DNA of 64,000 bases from an uncultured Chloroflexales bacterium (GCA_937902315.1 CALGUG010000039.1:66972-130971), one strand, 5' to 3'. Positions 44,417-52,893 are shown, numbered from the stretch's first letter. Notes: generated by a model not told the origin, from the sequence alone. Translations and numbers: made by a program.

Positions 44417-45474
44417 GCTCGGCTTTCGCGCTTGTTGAGCCCGATCAGAGCGAGTGGGATGCCTTCGTCGATAGGCATCCCCAAGGCAATCTGCTGCAGA
44501 ACAGCGCTTGGGGCGAGTTGAAAGGCCAGTTCGGCTGGCAGGTGAAGCGGGTCGCTGTGCGCGATCAGAACGAACTGCGGGCTGGAGCACAGCTGCTGAT
44601 TCGGCGCAAGTTCGGCCTCAGCATGGGCTACGTCCCGCGCGGCCCACTCTTCTCGGGCGACAGTGAGATCGATACACTGCTGCTTCAGGCCCTCCACCGC
44701 AGCCTGCGCGGGGCGCGCTGCGTCTTTCTGCGCATCGAGCCCAATCTGCACGAAGGCGAGCAGGGTGATGAGCTACACACCTTTCTGCAGCAGCAGAACT
44801 GGCGCATCGCCGACACGATCCAGCCGCGCAGCACGATTGAACTTGACATAAGCAAAGAAGCTGATCAACTGTTCGCCGCCTTCAGCAAGGGCCATCGGGC
44901 CGATATCCGGCGCTCCGAGCGTCTGGGTGTGCAGGTACGGGTGGGCGAGAGCGAGGCCGATTTAGACACCTTTTACGCCGCGATGCAGGCGACCACCGAC
45001 CGCAAAAGCGATTACGCCATTCACAGCCGCGACTACTACGCCCAAGCTTGGCGGATCTTCAAGGCCAGCGGGCGCGCTCAACTGCTGATCGCCGATTTCG
45101 AGGGCCAGGCGGTGGGAAGCTGTATGGTCTTTGCAGGCAAGCAATCGGGCTACTATCTGTACGGCGGCTCCAACCAGATCGGCCTCAAGAAGGGCGCCAA
45201 CCACCTTTTGCAGTGGCACGCCCTGCAGTGGGCACAAGCCCAAGGCTGTTGCAGCTACGATTTTTGGGGCATTCCCGATGCCTTCGGCCGGGCGGCCTTC
45301 GTGACAGACGAAGCGCGGCGCGCCGAGCTAGAGGCCCAAGCCCAGCAAGACCCGCTTTTTGGCGTCTATCGCTTCAAAAAAGGCTTCGGAGGCCAAGTTG
45401 TGCGTTTTCTGCCTGCCTACGACTTCGTGTATCTTGCGCCCTTGTACGAGCTTTGGAAACGGCGGGCAGCTTGA
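44401..45474 (+). CDS. FemAB-type aminoacyltransferase (peptidoglycan bridge)
   Basis: 357 residues. Twin GNAT-like fold of FemA/FemB/FemX proteins, which add amino acids from aminoacyl-tRNA to the peptidoglycan stem peptide. Visible features: HPQGNLLQNSAWGELKGQFGW, GYVPRGPLF, KGHRADIRRSERLGVQVRVG, YLYGGSNQ and a C-terminal KKGFGGQVVRFLPAYDFV. The coiled-coil arm of staphylococcal FemA is missing, as in the shorter FemX type. Translationally coupled to the PIG-L gene and followed by murE, consistent with a wall-synthesis role. Confidence 0.9.
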   Translation: MAARVSSAFALVEPDQSEWDAFVDRHPQGNLLQNSAWGELKGQFGWQVKRVAVRDQNELRAGAQLLIRRKFGLSMGYVPRGPLFSGDSEIDTLLLQALHRSLRGARCVFLRIEPNLHEGEQGDELHTFLQQQNWRIADTIQPRSTIELDISKEADQLFAAFSKGHRADIRRSERLGVQVRVGESEADLDTFYAAMQATTDRKSDYAIHSRDYYAQAWRIFKASGRAQLLIADFEGQAVGSCMVFAGKQSGYYLYGGSNQIGLKKGANHLLQWHALQWAQAQGCCSYDFWGIPDAFGRAAFVTDEARRAELEAQAQQDPLFGVYRFKKGFGGQVVRFLPAYDFVYLAPLYELWKRRAA

Positions 45475-45495
45475 TCTTTGAACGATTGTGATGGT

Positions 45496-47034
45496 ATGGA
45501 ACAAAAAAGTATTTATCCCTTGAGCCAACTGCTCAAACACTTGCCTACCGCTCGGCTGCTCGGTTCGGACAGCCAACCGATCAGCGGGGTGGCCTACGAC
45601 TCGCGCAAAGTGCAGCCCGGCGATCTGTTCGTGGCGATTCGCGGCACGCACACCGACGGCCATCGCTACATCGCCAACGCCCTCGAGCGCGGTGCCAGCG
45701 CCGTGGCAGTCGATGAGCGCTACTGGGATGCAAGCAGCACCGCTACGCTGAAGGTACCGATCGTAATCTTGCCCAATAGCTTGGTAGCGCTTTCGCCGCT
45801 GGCCGCCGCCTTCTACAACTACCCAGGGCGCGAGCTCAAGGTGGTCGGCATTACGGGCACCAAGGGCAAAACCACAACGACCTCGCTGACGAGCCGTGTG
45901 CTCGACTCGCGCTATAACACGGGCATGATCGGCACGCTCGATTTCAAGATCGGCGCGCGCCAGTGGGCCAACAAGACCCGCCAGAGCACGCCCGAAGCGC
46001 TCGAGATCCAGCAGATGCTGCGCGAGATGGTGCAGGCCAAGTGCGACTACGCCGTGATCGAAGCGACCTCGCACGCGCTCTCGGCCAACTGGAACCGCTT
46101 GGGCGACTGCGACTTCGACGTCGCGGTCTTCACCAACGTGACCCACGAACACCTCGATTACCACGGCTCGGTCGAGCAGTACCGCCGCGATAAAGCGCGC
46201 CTGTTCGAAGCTTTGGGCCAGAGCAGCAACCGCGAACCGTGGGCGATCGTGAACGCCGACGATCCCTACCATCAGCTCTTCTACGATGCCGCGCCCAGCC
46301 ACGCCCGCCGTTTCAGTTTTGCGCTCAAAGCGCAGGCCGATCTGCGCGCCGAAGCGATCGAGGCCACACCCAGCGGTACGCGCGCCGTCTTGCACTCGCC
46401 TTGGGGCAGCGCGCCGATCGCTCTGCGTCTGCCGGGCATCTTCAATCTGGTCAACAGCCTAGCTGCCATCAGCGTCGGCCTCAGCCAAGGCATCGAGCTC
46501 GAAACCTGTATCGCCGCTCTGGAAGCGGTTGAGGGCGTGCGCGGCCGTATGCAGCCTGTCGATCTGGGCCAGCCCTTCGCCGTGATCGTTGACTACGCCC
46601 ACAACCCCGACTCCTTCGAGCAGGTGATGAGCATGCTGCGCCCGCTGACCAAGGGCCGTATCATCGCTCTGTTTGGCAGCGCTGGCGAGCGTGACCGCGC
46701 TAAACGCCCGATGCAGGGCGCTATCGCAGCTCGCTACTGCGACTACCTGGTGCTGAGCGACGAAGATCCGCGCGCCGAAGATCGCTACGCCATTTTGGAA
46801 GAGATCGCCGCCGGAGCCGAGCAAGAGGGTAAACGTCAGGGCAGCGGCTATGTCTGCATCGCCGACCGACGCGAGGCTGTGCAACACGCCCTGGCCTACG
46901 CCCAGCCGGACGACTTGGTGCTGCTCTTGGGCAAAGGCCACGAGAGCACGATCCAGTACGACGGTTACGACATGGAGTGGAATGAGGCGGAGGAGGCCGA
47001 GAAGGCGCTGCGCGCGCTCGGCTACGGCAAGTAG
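45496..47034 (+). CDS. murE: UDP-MurNAc-tripeptide synthetase MurE
   Basis: 512 residues from the ATG at 45496 (TTG 45478 is less likely). Cytoplasmic ATP-dependent ligase adding residue 3 to UDP-MurNAc-L-Ala-D-Glu. Seen: N-terminal VAYDSRKVQPGDLFVAIRG, ATP loop GITGTKGKTTTT, VIEATSHALSANW, TNVTHEHLDYHGS and the ligase C domain VDYAHNPDSFEQV. The specificity motif is LSDEDPRAED instead of the DNPR of diaminopimelate enzymes. With Asp replacing Asn, L-ornithine, known from Chloroflexia walls, is a plausible substrate. A FemAB gene just before supports a bridged, non-DAP wall. Confidence 0.93.
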   Translation: MEQKSIYPLSQLLKHLPTARLLGSDSQPISGVAYDSRKVQPGDLFVAIRGTHTDGHRYIANALERGASAVAVDERYWDASSTATLKVPIVILPNSLVALSPLAAAFYNYPGRELKVVGITGTKGKTTTTSLTSRVLDSRYNTGMIGTLDFKIGARQWANKTRQSTPEALEIQQMLREMVQAKCDYAVIEATSHALSANWNRLGDCDFDVAVFTNVTHEHLDYHGSVEQYRRDKARLFEALGQSSNREPWAIVNADDPYHQLFYDAAPSHARRFSFALKAQADLRAEAIEATPSGTRAVLHSPWGSAPIALRLPGIFNLVNSLAAISVGLSQGIELETCIAALEAVEGVRGRMQPVDLGQPFAVIVDYAHNPDSFEQVMSMLRPLTKGRIIALFGSAGERDRAKRPMQGAIAARYCDYLVLSDEDPRAEDRYAILEEIAAGAEQEGKRQGSGYVCIADRREAVQHALAYAQPDDLVLLLGKGHESTIQYDGYDMEWNEAEEAEKALRALGYGK

Positions 47035-47048
47035 CAGCGCTGAGGGAT

Positions 47049-47077
47049 GGGGAGGAGCTTGCGCCCTCCCCACTTGA
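47049..47077. terminator. Hairpin between convergent murE and DUF1684 genes
   Basis: TGGGGAGG/CCTCCCCA stem with a 9-nt loop; no T-run. Likely bidirectional or weak terminator. Confidence 0.5.
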
Positions 47078-47082
47078 TCTGC

Positions 47083-47922
47083 TTAGTGTTGAGGTCCGTT
47101 ATAGGTCTCGCCCGCTTCGATGCGCAGGTTGATGCGATTCTGGGCCGAAGGCAGCGGACAGGTGGCGTAGTCGGTAAAAGCGCAGGGCGGGCTGACGGCG
47201 CGGTTAAAGTCTAAGATCACCTTGCCGTCTGCGTCGGGCGCGCTAGTGTAGAGGAAGCGCGAGGCGCCGTAGGTTTCGTGGCCCGCCGTCGCATCGCGGA
47301 AGACGATGAACAGGCCGTTTTTGCTGGCCGACGAGACCTCGAGCGCGATGCTCTGGCCGTGCAGCTCGAAGTGTACCTCGCCCGGGCATTGCTCCTCACT
47401 GACATCGCCGAGCACATTGACGATCTGGCGCACTTTGGGCGTCGGATAGCTGATGTAGCGTCCTTCGATCACGTAGCTTTCGTCGACGGGAAACCATGTG
47501 CGCCCTTTGAAATTGCGCCGAGCATGGCTCTGTTTGTCGCGCAGACGCACGCCGATCCGCTCGCCGCGCTGCATCACAAAGAAGCTGACCTCGCCGATGC
47601 TGAACAGATCGGGCGAATCCATCGTTTGCAGGTTGATCTCGGTCGCTTCGTTTACGGCCCGACCGTTGAGCAGCAGTGGGCTGCCTTCGACCGGCAGGTA
47701 GCTGACGCGTTTGCCCTCACGCCGCAGATAACCCAGCAGCGCCGGTGCATCACCGGGCACGATCACGCTGCACTCTTCGGAGGCACCGATGCTATTGTCG
47801 CCCTCTTCCAGCCAGAACAGGCCGGCAACCGTGAGCCAGCCATCGTCGGCGCGCAGCTTGGCCTCGGCCTCCGCCCGCCACGCCTCGATCTCGGCCTGAT
47901 ACGTGCTAGTAACTATTGACAT
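47083..47922 (-). CDS. DUF1684 protein
   Basis: 279 residues from the ATG at 47922, with AAGGG seven bases upstream. The longer open frame to 48426 overlaps the opposite GNAT gene and is rejected. DUF1684 landmarks: EIEAWRAEAEAKLRADDGWLTVAGLFWLEEG, RRNFKGRTWFPVDESYVIEGRY and the C-terminal AVSPPCAFTDYATCPLPSAQNRINLRIEAGE. These widespread cytoplasmic proteins have a beta-rich fold and no assigned reaction that I know of. Confidence 0.9.
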   Translation of the reverse strand: MSIVTSTYQAEIEAWRAEAEAKLRADDGWLTVAGLFWLEEGDNSIGASEECSVIVPGDAPALLGYLRREGKRVSYLPVEGSPLLLNGRAVNEATEINLQTMDSPDLFSIGEVSFFVMQRGERIGVRLRDKQSHARRNFKGRTWFPVDESYVIEGRYISYPTPKVRQIVNVLGDVSEEQCPGEVHFELHGQSIALEVSSASKNGLFIVFRDATAGHETYGASRFLYTSAPDADGKVILDFNRAVSPPCAFTDYATCPLPSAQNRINLRIEAGETYNGPQH

Positions 47923-48036
47923 AACGAACCCTTTGGTAAAAGTGGATAAAGTGGATAAATTGGACTCGCATACTATACTACTCTCCAACGCGCTTCCCGT
48001 CAAAATTGTCGACGCTGAATAGAAAAAGGAGAAGTT

Positions 48037-48321
48037 GTGGAAGCCGAAAACATTATTCATAATACAGACGAGCGGCGTTTTGAGCTTCAGATCGGCAGCG
48101 ATCGCGCTGTAGCCGAATATGAACTGTCGGCGAATCGCATGCTGCTGACCCACACCTACGTACCGCCTCACCTGCGCGGCCAAGGCATCGCGGGCAAGGT
48201 CGTCAAAGCCGCGCTCGACTATGCCCGCCAAGCCGGTCTCCAAGTTGTGCCAATCTGCCCCTATGTTCACACCTACATTCTGCGCCATCGCGAATACCAA
48301 GACCTTGTGACGCAACTGTAA
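48037..48321 (+). CDS. Small GNAT-like N-acetyltransferase (YidJ/YjdJ type)
   Basis: 94 residues, GTG start with AAGGAGAAG just upstream. Minimal GNAT fold of the Acetyltransf_CG family: LLTHTYVPPHLRGQGIAGKVVKAALDYAR carries the acetyl-CoA-binding RGQGIA loop, and a C-terminal PICPYVHTYILRH. Substrate unknown. A terminator follows directly, so the gene is monocistronic. Confidence 0.92.
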   Translation: MEAENIIHNTDERRFELQIGSDRAVAEYELSANRMLLTHTYVPPHLRGQGIAGKVVKAALDYARQAGLQVVPICPYVHTYILRHREYQDLVTQL

Positions 48322-48338
48322 GTCTGAGAGCAGCAGAA

Positions 48339-48374
48339 GGAGCCTTCCCTGTTGTGGAAGGCTCCTCCCTTTTT
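48339..48374 (+). terminator. Rho-independent terminator after the GNAT gene
   Basis: A perfect 10-bp stem GGAGCCTTCC/GGAAGGCTCC with a 7-nt loop, then TCCCTTTTT. Confidence 0.88.
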
Positions 48375-48389
48375 CAGCCTGTGCGTTTT

Positions 48390-48619
48390 CAGGCGGAGAG
48401 GCTTCTAGCCCCCATGCGCTCCTCACCGCGTCCGCCTCCGGCTATCAGAGTCCCGCCCAACAAACGAGGGCTGTAGCGGCGCTCGCACCTTGTACAGAGC
48501 CCGCTCGTTCTACACTTCCTCAAAACAAATCTGCTAAAAGACGTGTTCTCTTTCAGCGTAGGTAAACGAAAACCGGGGGAAAGAGTTGAGAGAGACATGT
48601 TCCACTCTGCCGAAGGCCA
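48390..48619 (+). repeat. Dispersed intergenic repeat, copy 11, with accessory motif
   Basis: Core CCGCGTCCGCCTCCGGCTATCAG at 48426-48448 within GGCGGAGAGGCTTCTAGCCCCCATGCG...GTCCCGCCCAACAAACGAGGGCTGTAG. The accessory motif TTCCACTCTGCCGAAGGCCA follows at 48600-48619, about 170 bases away, the same order and similar spacing as at copy 1. It occupies the whole gap to the TauE stop. Confidence 0.88.
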
Positions 48620-48647
48620 GATAAAAAGCAATGCGGATTTGCGTGTC

Positions 48648-48677
48648 TATATGACTTTATTCAAGTTTAAAGTCATA
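48648..48677. repeat. Inverted repeat with TATGACTTTA arms at the TauE 3' end
   Basis: TATGACTTTA (48650-48659) and TAAAGTCATA (48668-48677), a perfect 10-bp stem with an 8-nt loop that covers the TauE stop codon. Same arm sequence as the element at 37643. May act as a 3' mRNA end structure. Confidence 0.5.
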
Positions 48678-49437
48678 AAATCACCAGGCCATTCGCCACC
48701 AACAGCACACAGCCCAGCACAAACACAAAGCTGGCGAAGCTCGTTCGCAGCTGTTTGGGCGAGATACGTTGGCTGATCTGGCTGCCCATCAATAGCCCAA
48801 AGATGCCGCTCGCTACAAACACGCCGATCAAGGGCCAAGGCTGCTGCCCGTCGCTGAGGTGGCCGAGCAGGCCGGCCAAGCTGTTGATCGCGATCACGAC
48901 CAGCGAGGAGCCGACCGCGTCCTGCATGCGCATACCGAGCAGCAGCACCAGAGCCGGAACGATCAAGAAGCCGCCGCCGACCCCCAGAAAGCCCGTCAAG
49001 AAGCCGACGCCTGCGCCGCCCAGCGCGACCTTCCACCAAACGACACGCTGCTGATCTGTGTTCACTTTCGGGCCGCCTCGTAGCATGCTCGCCGCGATTA
49101 CAAGCATCAGAAGCGCGAAGCAGATCATCAGCAGTGTGTCGGGCAGGCGTTGCGAGAGGTGGGCACCCAGATAGGCGGCCGGTATGCCGAGCGCGCCGAA
49201 GAGCAGCGCTTGCTTCCATTTGACGTGGCCGCTGCGGGCATGCATCCAGGTGCCGATCAGCGCGTTGCTGCCGACGATAATCAGCGATGTGGCGAGAGCG
49301 GAGTGCGGGCTTTGGCCCAGAACGTAGACCAACACCGGCACGGTCAAGATCGAACCGCCCCCGCCCAGCATCCCTAGCGCCAAGCCGATCAAGACGCCGA
49401 ACAGGGGCGCTAACACAAGGTTGAGGCCGCTTAGCAT
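48673..49437 (-). CDS. TauE/SafE-family sulfite/organosulfur exporter
   Basis: 254 residues from the ATG at 49437, which overlaps the rhodanese stop (ATGCTAA). Eight hydrophobic helices in two homologous halves, each with the family Gly-rich turn (LGMLGGGGSILTVPVLV and GFLGVGGGFLIVPALVLLLG). These carriers export sulfite, sulfoacetate or related anions. As the last gene of the rhodanese/persulfide-dioxygenase cluster, it probably removes the sulfite or thiosulfate made by the enzymes before it. Confidence 0.9.
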   Translation of the reverse strand: MLSGLNLVLAPLFGVLIGLALGMLGGGGSILTVPVLVYVLGQSPHSALATSLIIVGSNALIGTWMHARSGHVKWKQALLFGALGIPAAYLGAHLSQRLPDTLLMICFALLMLVIAASMLRGGPKVNTDQQRVVWWKVALGGAGVGFLTGFLGVGGGFLIVPALVLLLGMRMQDAVGSSLVVIAINSLAGLLGHLSDGQQPWPLIGVFVASGIFGLLMGSQISQRISPKQLRTSFASFVFVLGCVLLVANGLVIL

Positions 49438-49775
49438 TCCGAGTGCTCCAGCGGCAACTGCAGTCGGCTCCACTCCAGCAGGCCGCCCCGCATATTGACG
49501 GCATCGAACCCCGCTGCGATCAGCTGGGCCGTCGCCGTGGCCGAGCGCTTGCCCGAACGGCAGCTCACGTAGATCGGACGGTCTTTCGGAAGCTTAGCCA
49601 ACGCTTGCCCAAGCGATCCCAAAGGGATGAGCTTGCTGTTGGGAATGTGACCCTCGCGGTACTCGTTCGGCTCGCGCACATCGAGCACAAAGGTGTCGCT
49701 CTGCTCGCGCTGCCGTTTGAAGAGCTCGAAGGCTTCGATCTCGGGAATGCTGTTGTTCTGTGATGTATCGGACAT
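49431..49775 (-). CDS. Single-domain rhodanese
   Basis: 114 residues. A complete rhodanese domain: FVLDVREPNEYREGHIPNSKLIPLG and active loop YVSCRSGKRSATA with the persulfide-carrying Cys. It transfers sulfane sulfur between thiosulfate or persulfides and acceptors such as glutathione or cyanide. It lies 9 bases after the MBL-rhodanese gene and is coupled to the TauE gene. Confidence 0.93.
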   Translation of the reverse strand: MSDTSQNNSIPEIEAFELFKRQREQSDTFVLDVREPNEYREGHIPNSKLIPLGSLGQALAKLPKDRPIYVSCRSGKRSATATAQLIAAGFDAVNMRGGLLEWSRLQLPLEHSEC

Positions 49776-49784
49776 TCTTTCCTC

Positions 49785-51182
49785 TTAATGCGTCTCCACA
49801 GGGAGTCCGGCCGCCTGCCAAGCCTTGATGCCTCCCTGAAGCAGACTGATCTGGCTGTGCCCAGCCGCCGAAAGCAGACTGCTCGCGATCGCGGCGCGCC
49901 CGCCTCCGGCGCAATAGACCAGCAACTCTTGTTGCGGCAGCTCGTTCAGGCGCTTGGGCAGCTCGCCCAAGGGGATGTGCAGGCTTTCGGCGATGTGGCC
50001 TTGCTGATACTCGTCGAGGTTGCGCACATCGAGCGGGATGTAGCCGTTGAGCTGCTTGTTTTCCTGCGGATTATAGCTTGAGATCCGCTCCAGCGCTTCG
50101 GGCCACTGCTCGATGACCGTGCTATCCCAGAGCTGAACCACCCGATCGCTGCCGATCAATCGTAGCAAGTAAATGGCCTCTTGTTGTTGCTGCGGCTCGC
50201 CGATCAAGCCGATGGCTTTATCGGCGCTGGTGAACCAGCCCGCCCAGCTCAGGAAGCTCTCGTTCAGGGGCAGGTTGATACTACCTGCGATATGGCCTTG
50301 CAGGAACTGCTCGGCTGGGCGCAGGTCGATCACTTGAAGCTGATCGGCCAAAGCCTCGGCGAGGCTCTGCACGCTGCCGCGCTCGGCTTGGGCTAGGCTG
50401 GCTAAGGGCGCTGGGCCGAGCTTGTTTTCGCGCTTCATGGTCGCGAAGTAGGGCGGCGGAGCGGGCTGGCCGTGCAAGACCTCCTTAACGAAGCGCTCTT
50501 CGTCTGCGATGGAGAAGCCCCAGTTTGTGCGCAGCTCGTAGCCGAGCGTCGACTGTGGGATAGCGCCAAGTGCGCGCCCGCAGACGCTGCCTGCGCCGTG
50601 GCCCGGCCAGATCTGCACGAACTCTGGCAGGGAGCGCAAGCGCTGCAGCGCATGGAAGAGTTTGTGCGCGCCCTCCACGCTCGAGCCGACGACGCCCGCG
50701 GCCTTCTCCAAAAGATCGGGGCGGCCCACATCGCCCACGAACAGCAGATCGCCCGTACAGACGCCGATCGGCAGATCGCTGTTGGCGCCGTCGCTCACCA
50801 CAAAGACCATATGCTCTGGGGTGTGGCCCGGAGTGTGCAGCGCTTCGACCCTGATATTACCGACCTTGAAGCGGTCGCCGTCGTGTAAGAGGATGGCCTT
50901 GCTCTCGGCCGCGTAGGCGTACTTCCAATCGGGAGTGCCCTCGTCAGAGAGATAGAGCTGCGCACCTGTGCGGGCGGCCAGCTCGCGCGCCCCCGAGATA
51001 AAGTCGGCGTGGATGTGAGTCTCGGTTATGGCCGTGATCCGTAGCCCTTCGCGCTCCGCCAGTTCGATATAGCGCTCGATCTCGCGGGTGGGATCGACGA
51101 CCAGCGCTTCGCCCGTGGCTGGGCAGGCGATGAAGTAGCTGGCTTGCGCCAGTTGGTCGTTATAGATTTGACGGAAGAACAT
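49785..51182 (-). CDS. Persulfide-dioxygenase-like metallo-beta-lactamase with two rhodanese domains
   Basis: 465 residues. An N-terminal MBL-fold domain of the ETHE1/CstB kind: TETHIHADFISG (H56, H58, D60; the second-metal His is Phe, as expected for a single-iron persulfide dioxygenase), HTPGHTPEH and GDLLFVGDVGRPDL. Then a rhodanese-like domain (about 265-345) whose Cys position is replaced, and a second rhodanese (about 370-465) with the active loop VYCAGGGRAA. It should oxidise persulfide to sulfite and handle thiosulfate. Next to two other rhodaneses and TauE it defines a sulfide/persulfide detoxification cluster. Confidence 0.92.
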   Translation of the reverse strand: MFFRQIYNDQLAQASYFIACPATGEALVVDPTREIERYIELAEREGLRITAITETHIHADFISGARELAARTGAQLYLSDEGTPDWKYAYAAESKAILLHDGDRFKVGNIRVEALHTPGHTPEHMVFVVSDGANSDLPIGVCTGDLLFVGDVGRPDLLEKAAGVVGSSVEGAHKLFHALQRLRSLPEFVQIWPGHGAGSVCGRALGAIPQSTLGYELRTNWGFSIADEERFVKEVLHGQPAPPPYFATMKRENKLGPAPLASLAQAERGSVQSLAEALADQLQVIDLRPAEQFLQGHIAGSINLPLNESFLSWAGWFTSADKAIGLIGEPQQQQEAIYLLRLIGSDRVVQLWDSTVIEQWPEALERISSYNPQENKQLNGYIPLDVRNLDEYQQGHIAESLHIPLGELPKRLNELPQQELLVYCAGGGRAAIASSLLSAAGHSQISLLQGGIKAWQAAGLPVETH

Positions 51183-51211
51183 CGTTCACTCCTTGTATCT
51201 TCAAACAGTCT

Positions 51212-51781
51212 CTATTCGGCGGCCAAGCGCTTCTTCAGCGTTCCGATATCGCAGGTCGCATCCTGGTTGTAGGGCAGCTTGCAGAGAAGAAATGCCAACC
51301 CGCAGAAGTTGGTCAGCGCCGAGAAGGTCAGCCCTGCGCCGACGAAGGCCGCGATCAGCAGCATCGGCTTCCAGAACAGGCTAGCGATAACACTCAGCAA
51401 CACCAGACTTCCCGCCAAGCCGCGCACTTGGCGTTCCAAGCTCCAGCGCTGTTTGCCGCGCACCACCGGTTTGCCCATGCTGCTCCAGCGCGCGACGCCG
51501 CCCTCGAGGATGTGCAGGTTTGTAAACGAGGCGCCGCGCAGAATGCGCTCGGCTTGCTGGGCGCGCGCACCGCTTTGGCAGACGATGATCAGCGGAACAT
51601 TCAAATAGTCGCGCAGTTCCTCGCAGTGCTTGGGCAGCAGGTCGAGCGGCAGGTTGAAACTGCCCTCGATATGCACGCTCTCAAACTCGGCGGGCGTGCG
51701 CACATCTATCAGCTTGAAGCTTGCTCCCTCCTTGATCAAGTTCTCAACTGTTTCGACATTCAAAAAGCTTGGATGCGACAT
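51212..51781 (-). CDS. Rhodanese with C-terminal DUF2892 membrane hairpin (YgaP-like)
   Basis: 189 residues from the ATG at 51781, preceded by AAAGGA. Rhodanese domain at the N-terminus (FKLIDVRTPAEFESVHIEGS, active loop IIVCQSGARAQQA), then a DUF2892-type region with two membrane helices (LAGSLVLLSVIASLFW and LIAAFVGAGLTFSALTNFCGLAFLL). The Cys-rich CGLAFLLCKLPYNQDATC tail is usual in this family. It resembles E. coli YgaP, a membrane sulfurtransferase, and is the first gene of the sulfur cluster proper. Confidence 0.92.
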   Translation of the reverse strand: MSHPSFLNVETVENLIKEGASFKLIDVRTPAEFESVHIEGSFNLPLDLLPKHCEELRDYLNVPLIIVCQSGARAQQAERILRGASFTNLHILEGGVARWSSMGKPVVRGKQRWSLERQVRGLAGSLVLLSVIASLFWKPMLLIAAFVGAGLTFSALTNFCGLAFLLCKLPYNQDATCDIGTLKKRLAAE

Positions 51782-51929
51782 GTACAATCCTTTCAGCACA
51801 ATGGTGAGAAACTTGTTTCACTCCTTCGTTCACCACTTCGATGAAGATCGGAGCGTTTTGGTTACAAGCGAGAGCGGGGCGCTGGAAGACGACGAGGAGC
51901 GTTGCGCTGCAACGCTCCTCGCAAGCCCT

Positions 51930-52015
51930 TGTTTGTTGGGCGAGATGTTTAGTAGCCGGAGGCGGACGCGCTAAGGATCGAATGGGAGCTAGAAGCCTCT
52001 CCGCCAAAAGCATAG
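51930..52015 (-). repeat. Dispersed intergenic repeat, copy 12
   Basis: Core AGTAGCCGGAGGCGGACGCGC at 51951-51971, with TTGTTGGGCGAGATG left and TAAGGATCGAATGGGAGCTAGAAGCCTCTCCGCC right. It separates the sigma/anti-sigma pair from the rhodanese genes. Confidence 0.85.
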
Positions 52016-52033
52016 GCAGGCGAATGGGTCGCG

Positions 52034-52288
52034 CTAGCTTTTGCAGATCTGCTTCTGCTTGATAAAGCGGCGCAGACGCTCTTCGACTGCGTGGGGCAGG
52101 GCGGGGTTGTGCTCGTCGAGCCGATGGTAGAGCTCGAGGGTTTGGCGCAGACTCTCGAAGAAGCTGCGGCAACTCTCGCATTCGCATAGATGGACCTCGA
52201 GCTGGGCGCGCGCCTCGGGCGACAACTCGTCGTCGAGCAGGGCATTGAGCAGCTCGTACAACTGAAACTGTTCTGCTTGGCTGTGCAT
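52034..52288 (-). CDS. Zinc-finger anti-sigma factor
   Basis: 84 residues from the second ATG (52288), which has GAGGAG at good spacing; the first ATG at 52294 overlaps the sigma stop (ATGA). A helical ZAS-type domain with LLDDELSPEARAQLEVHLCECESCRSFFESL, giving the H-x3-C-x2-C motif. Cytoplasmic, no membrane helix, so it may respond to redox or metal state by zinc release. It should bind the sigma factor encoded just before it. Confidence 0.88.
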   Translation of the reverse strand: MHSQAEQFQLYELLNALLDDELSPEARAQLEVHLCECESCRSFFESLRQTLELYHRLDEHNPALPHAVEERLRRFIKQKQICKS

Positions 52289-52290
52289 AG

Positions 52291-52893
52291 TCATTCTCCT
52301 CGAAGATAGTTGGCTAACAGGTCGCGTAGGCGCAGACGGGCGCGATGCAGGCGCACCTTGACCGCGCTGAGGCCGATCCCTAGACTGGCGGCGGTCTCCT
52401 CTGTACTGAAGCCTTCCAGCTCGCGTAAGACGAAGACGAGCCGCAGACTCTCGGGCAGCTGCTGCAGGGCAGCCTCGAGTTGCTGACGCAGCTCTTCGTC
52501 GAGCACAGCCAACGACGGGTTCTCGGGCCACTCTTGCGGCTGATAGGTCAGGTTGTCGGGGCTGAGGCTATCGGCCAAGTCGTCGAGCGAGTGGCGCTGA
52601 GCTTTCTGCTTGCGCAGGCGCATCAAAGCCTCGTTTGTGGTGATGCGATACAGCCAAGTCGCTAAACTGCTGCGCCCCTCGAATTCGGCGACCTTTTCGC
52701 AGGCGCGGATAAAGCTCATCTGCAAAACGCCTTCGGCCTCGTCGGGGTCGCCGACCAAGCGCAGGGCCTGGGCATACATCTGAGGCGCGAAGTGCTTAAA
52801 CATACAGGTGCAAGCGTCGCTTTCTCCCCTTCGCAAGCCCTCGAGCAGGGCTTTTTCGTCTTCGTAGATGCTGAGATCGATCTGAAGCGGCAC
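52291..52893 (-). CDS. ECF-type RNA polymerase sigma factor
   Basis: 200 residues, GTG start with GAGGAG nine bases upstream. Sigma region 2 (MFKHFAPQMYAQALRLVGDPDEAEGVLQMSFIRACEKVAEFEG, ATWLYRITTNEALMRLRK) and region 4 (LQQLPESLRLVFVLRELEGFSTEETAASLGIGLSAVKVRLHRARLRLRD). It is paired with a zinc-finger anti-sigma factor. Downstream sulfur genes on the same strand suggest a reactive-sulfur or oxidative regulon, but the repeat-filled gap between them means that is unproven. Confidence 0.95.
   Translation of the reverse strand: MPLQIDLSIYEDEKALLEGLRRGESDACTCMFKHFAPQMYAQALRLVGDPDEAEGVLQMSFIRACEKVAEFEGRSSLATWLYRITTNEALMRLRKQKAQRHSLDDLADSLSPDNLTYQPQEWPENPSLAVLDEELRQQLEAALQQLPESLRLVFVLRELEGFSTEETAASLGIGLSAVKVRLHRARLRLRDLLANYLRGE

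Noticed and set aside
47923..48426. N-terminal extension of the DUF1684 gene
   Set aside because: It overlaps the opposite GNAT gene, which has an excellent ribosome site, and the family starts at MSIVTSTYQ.
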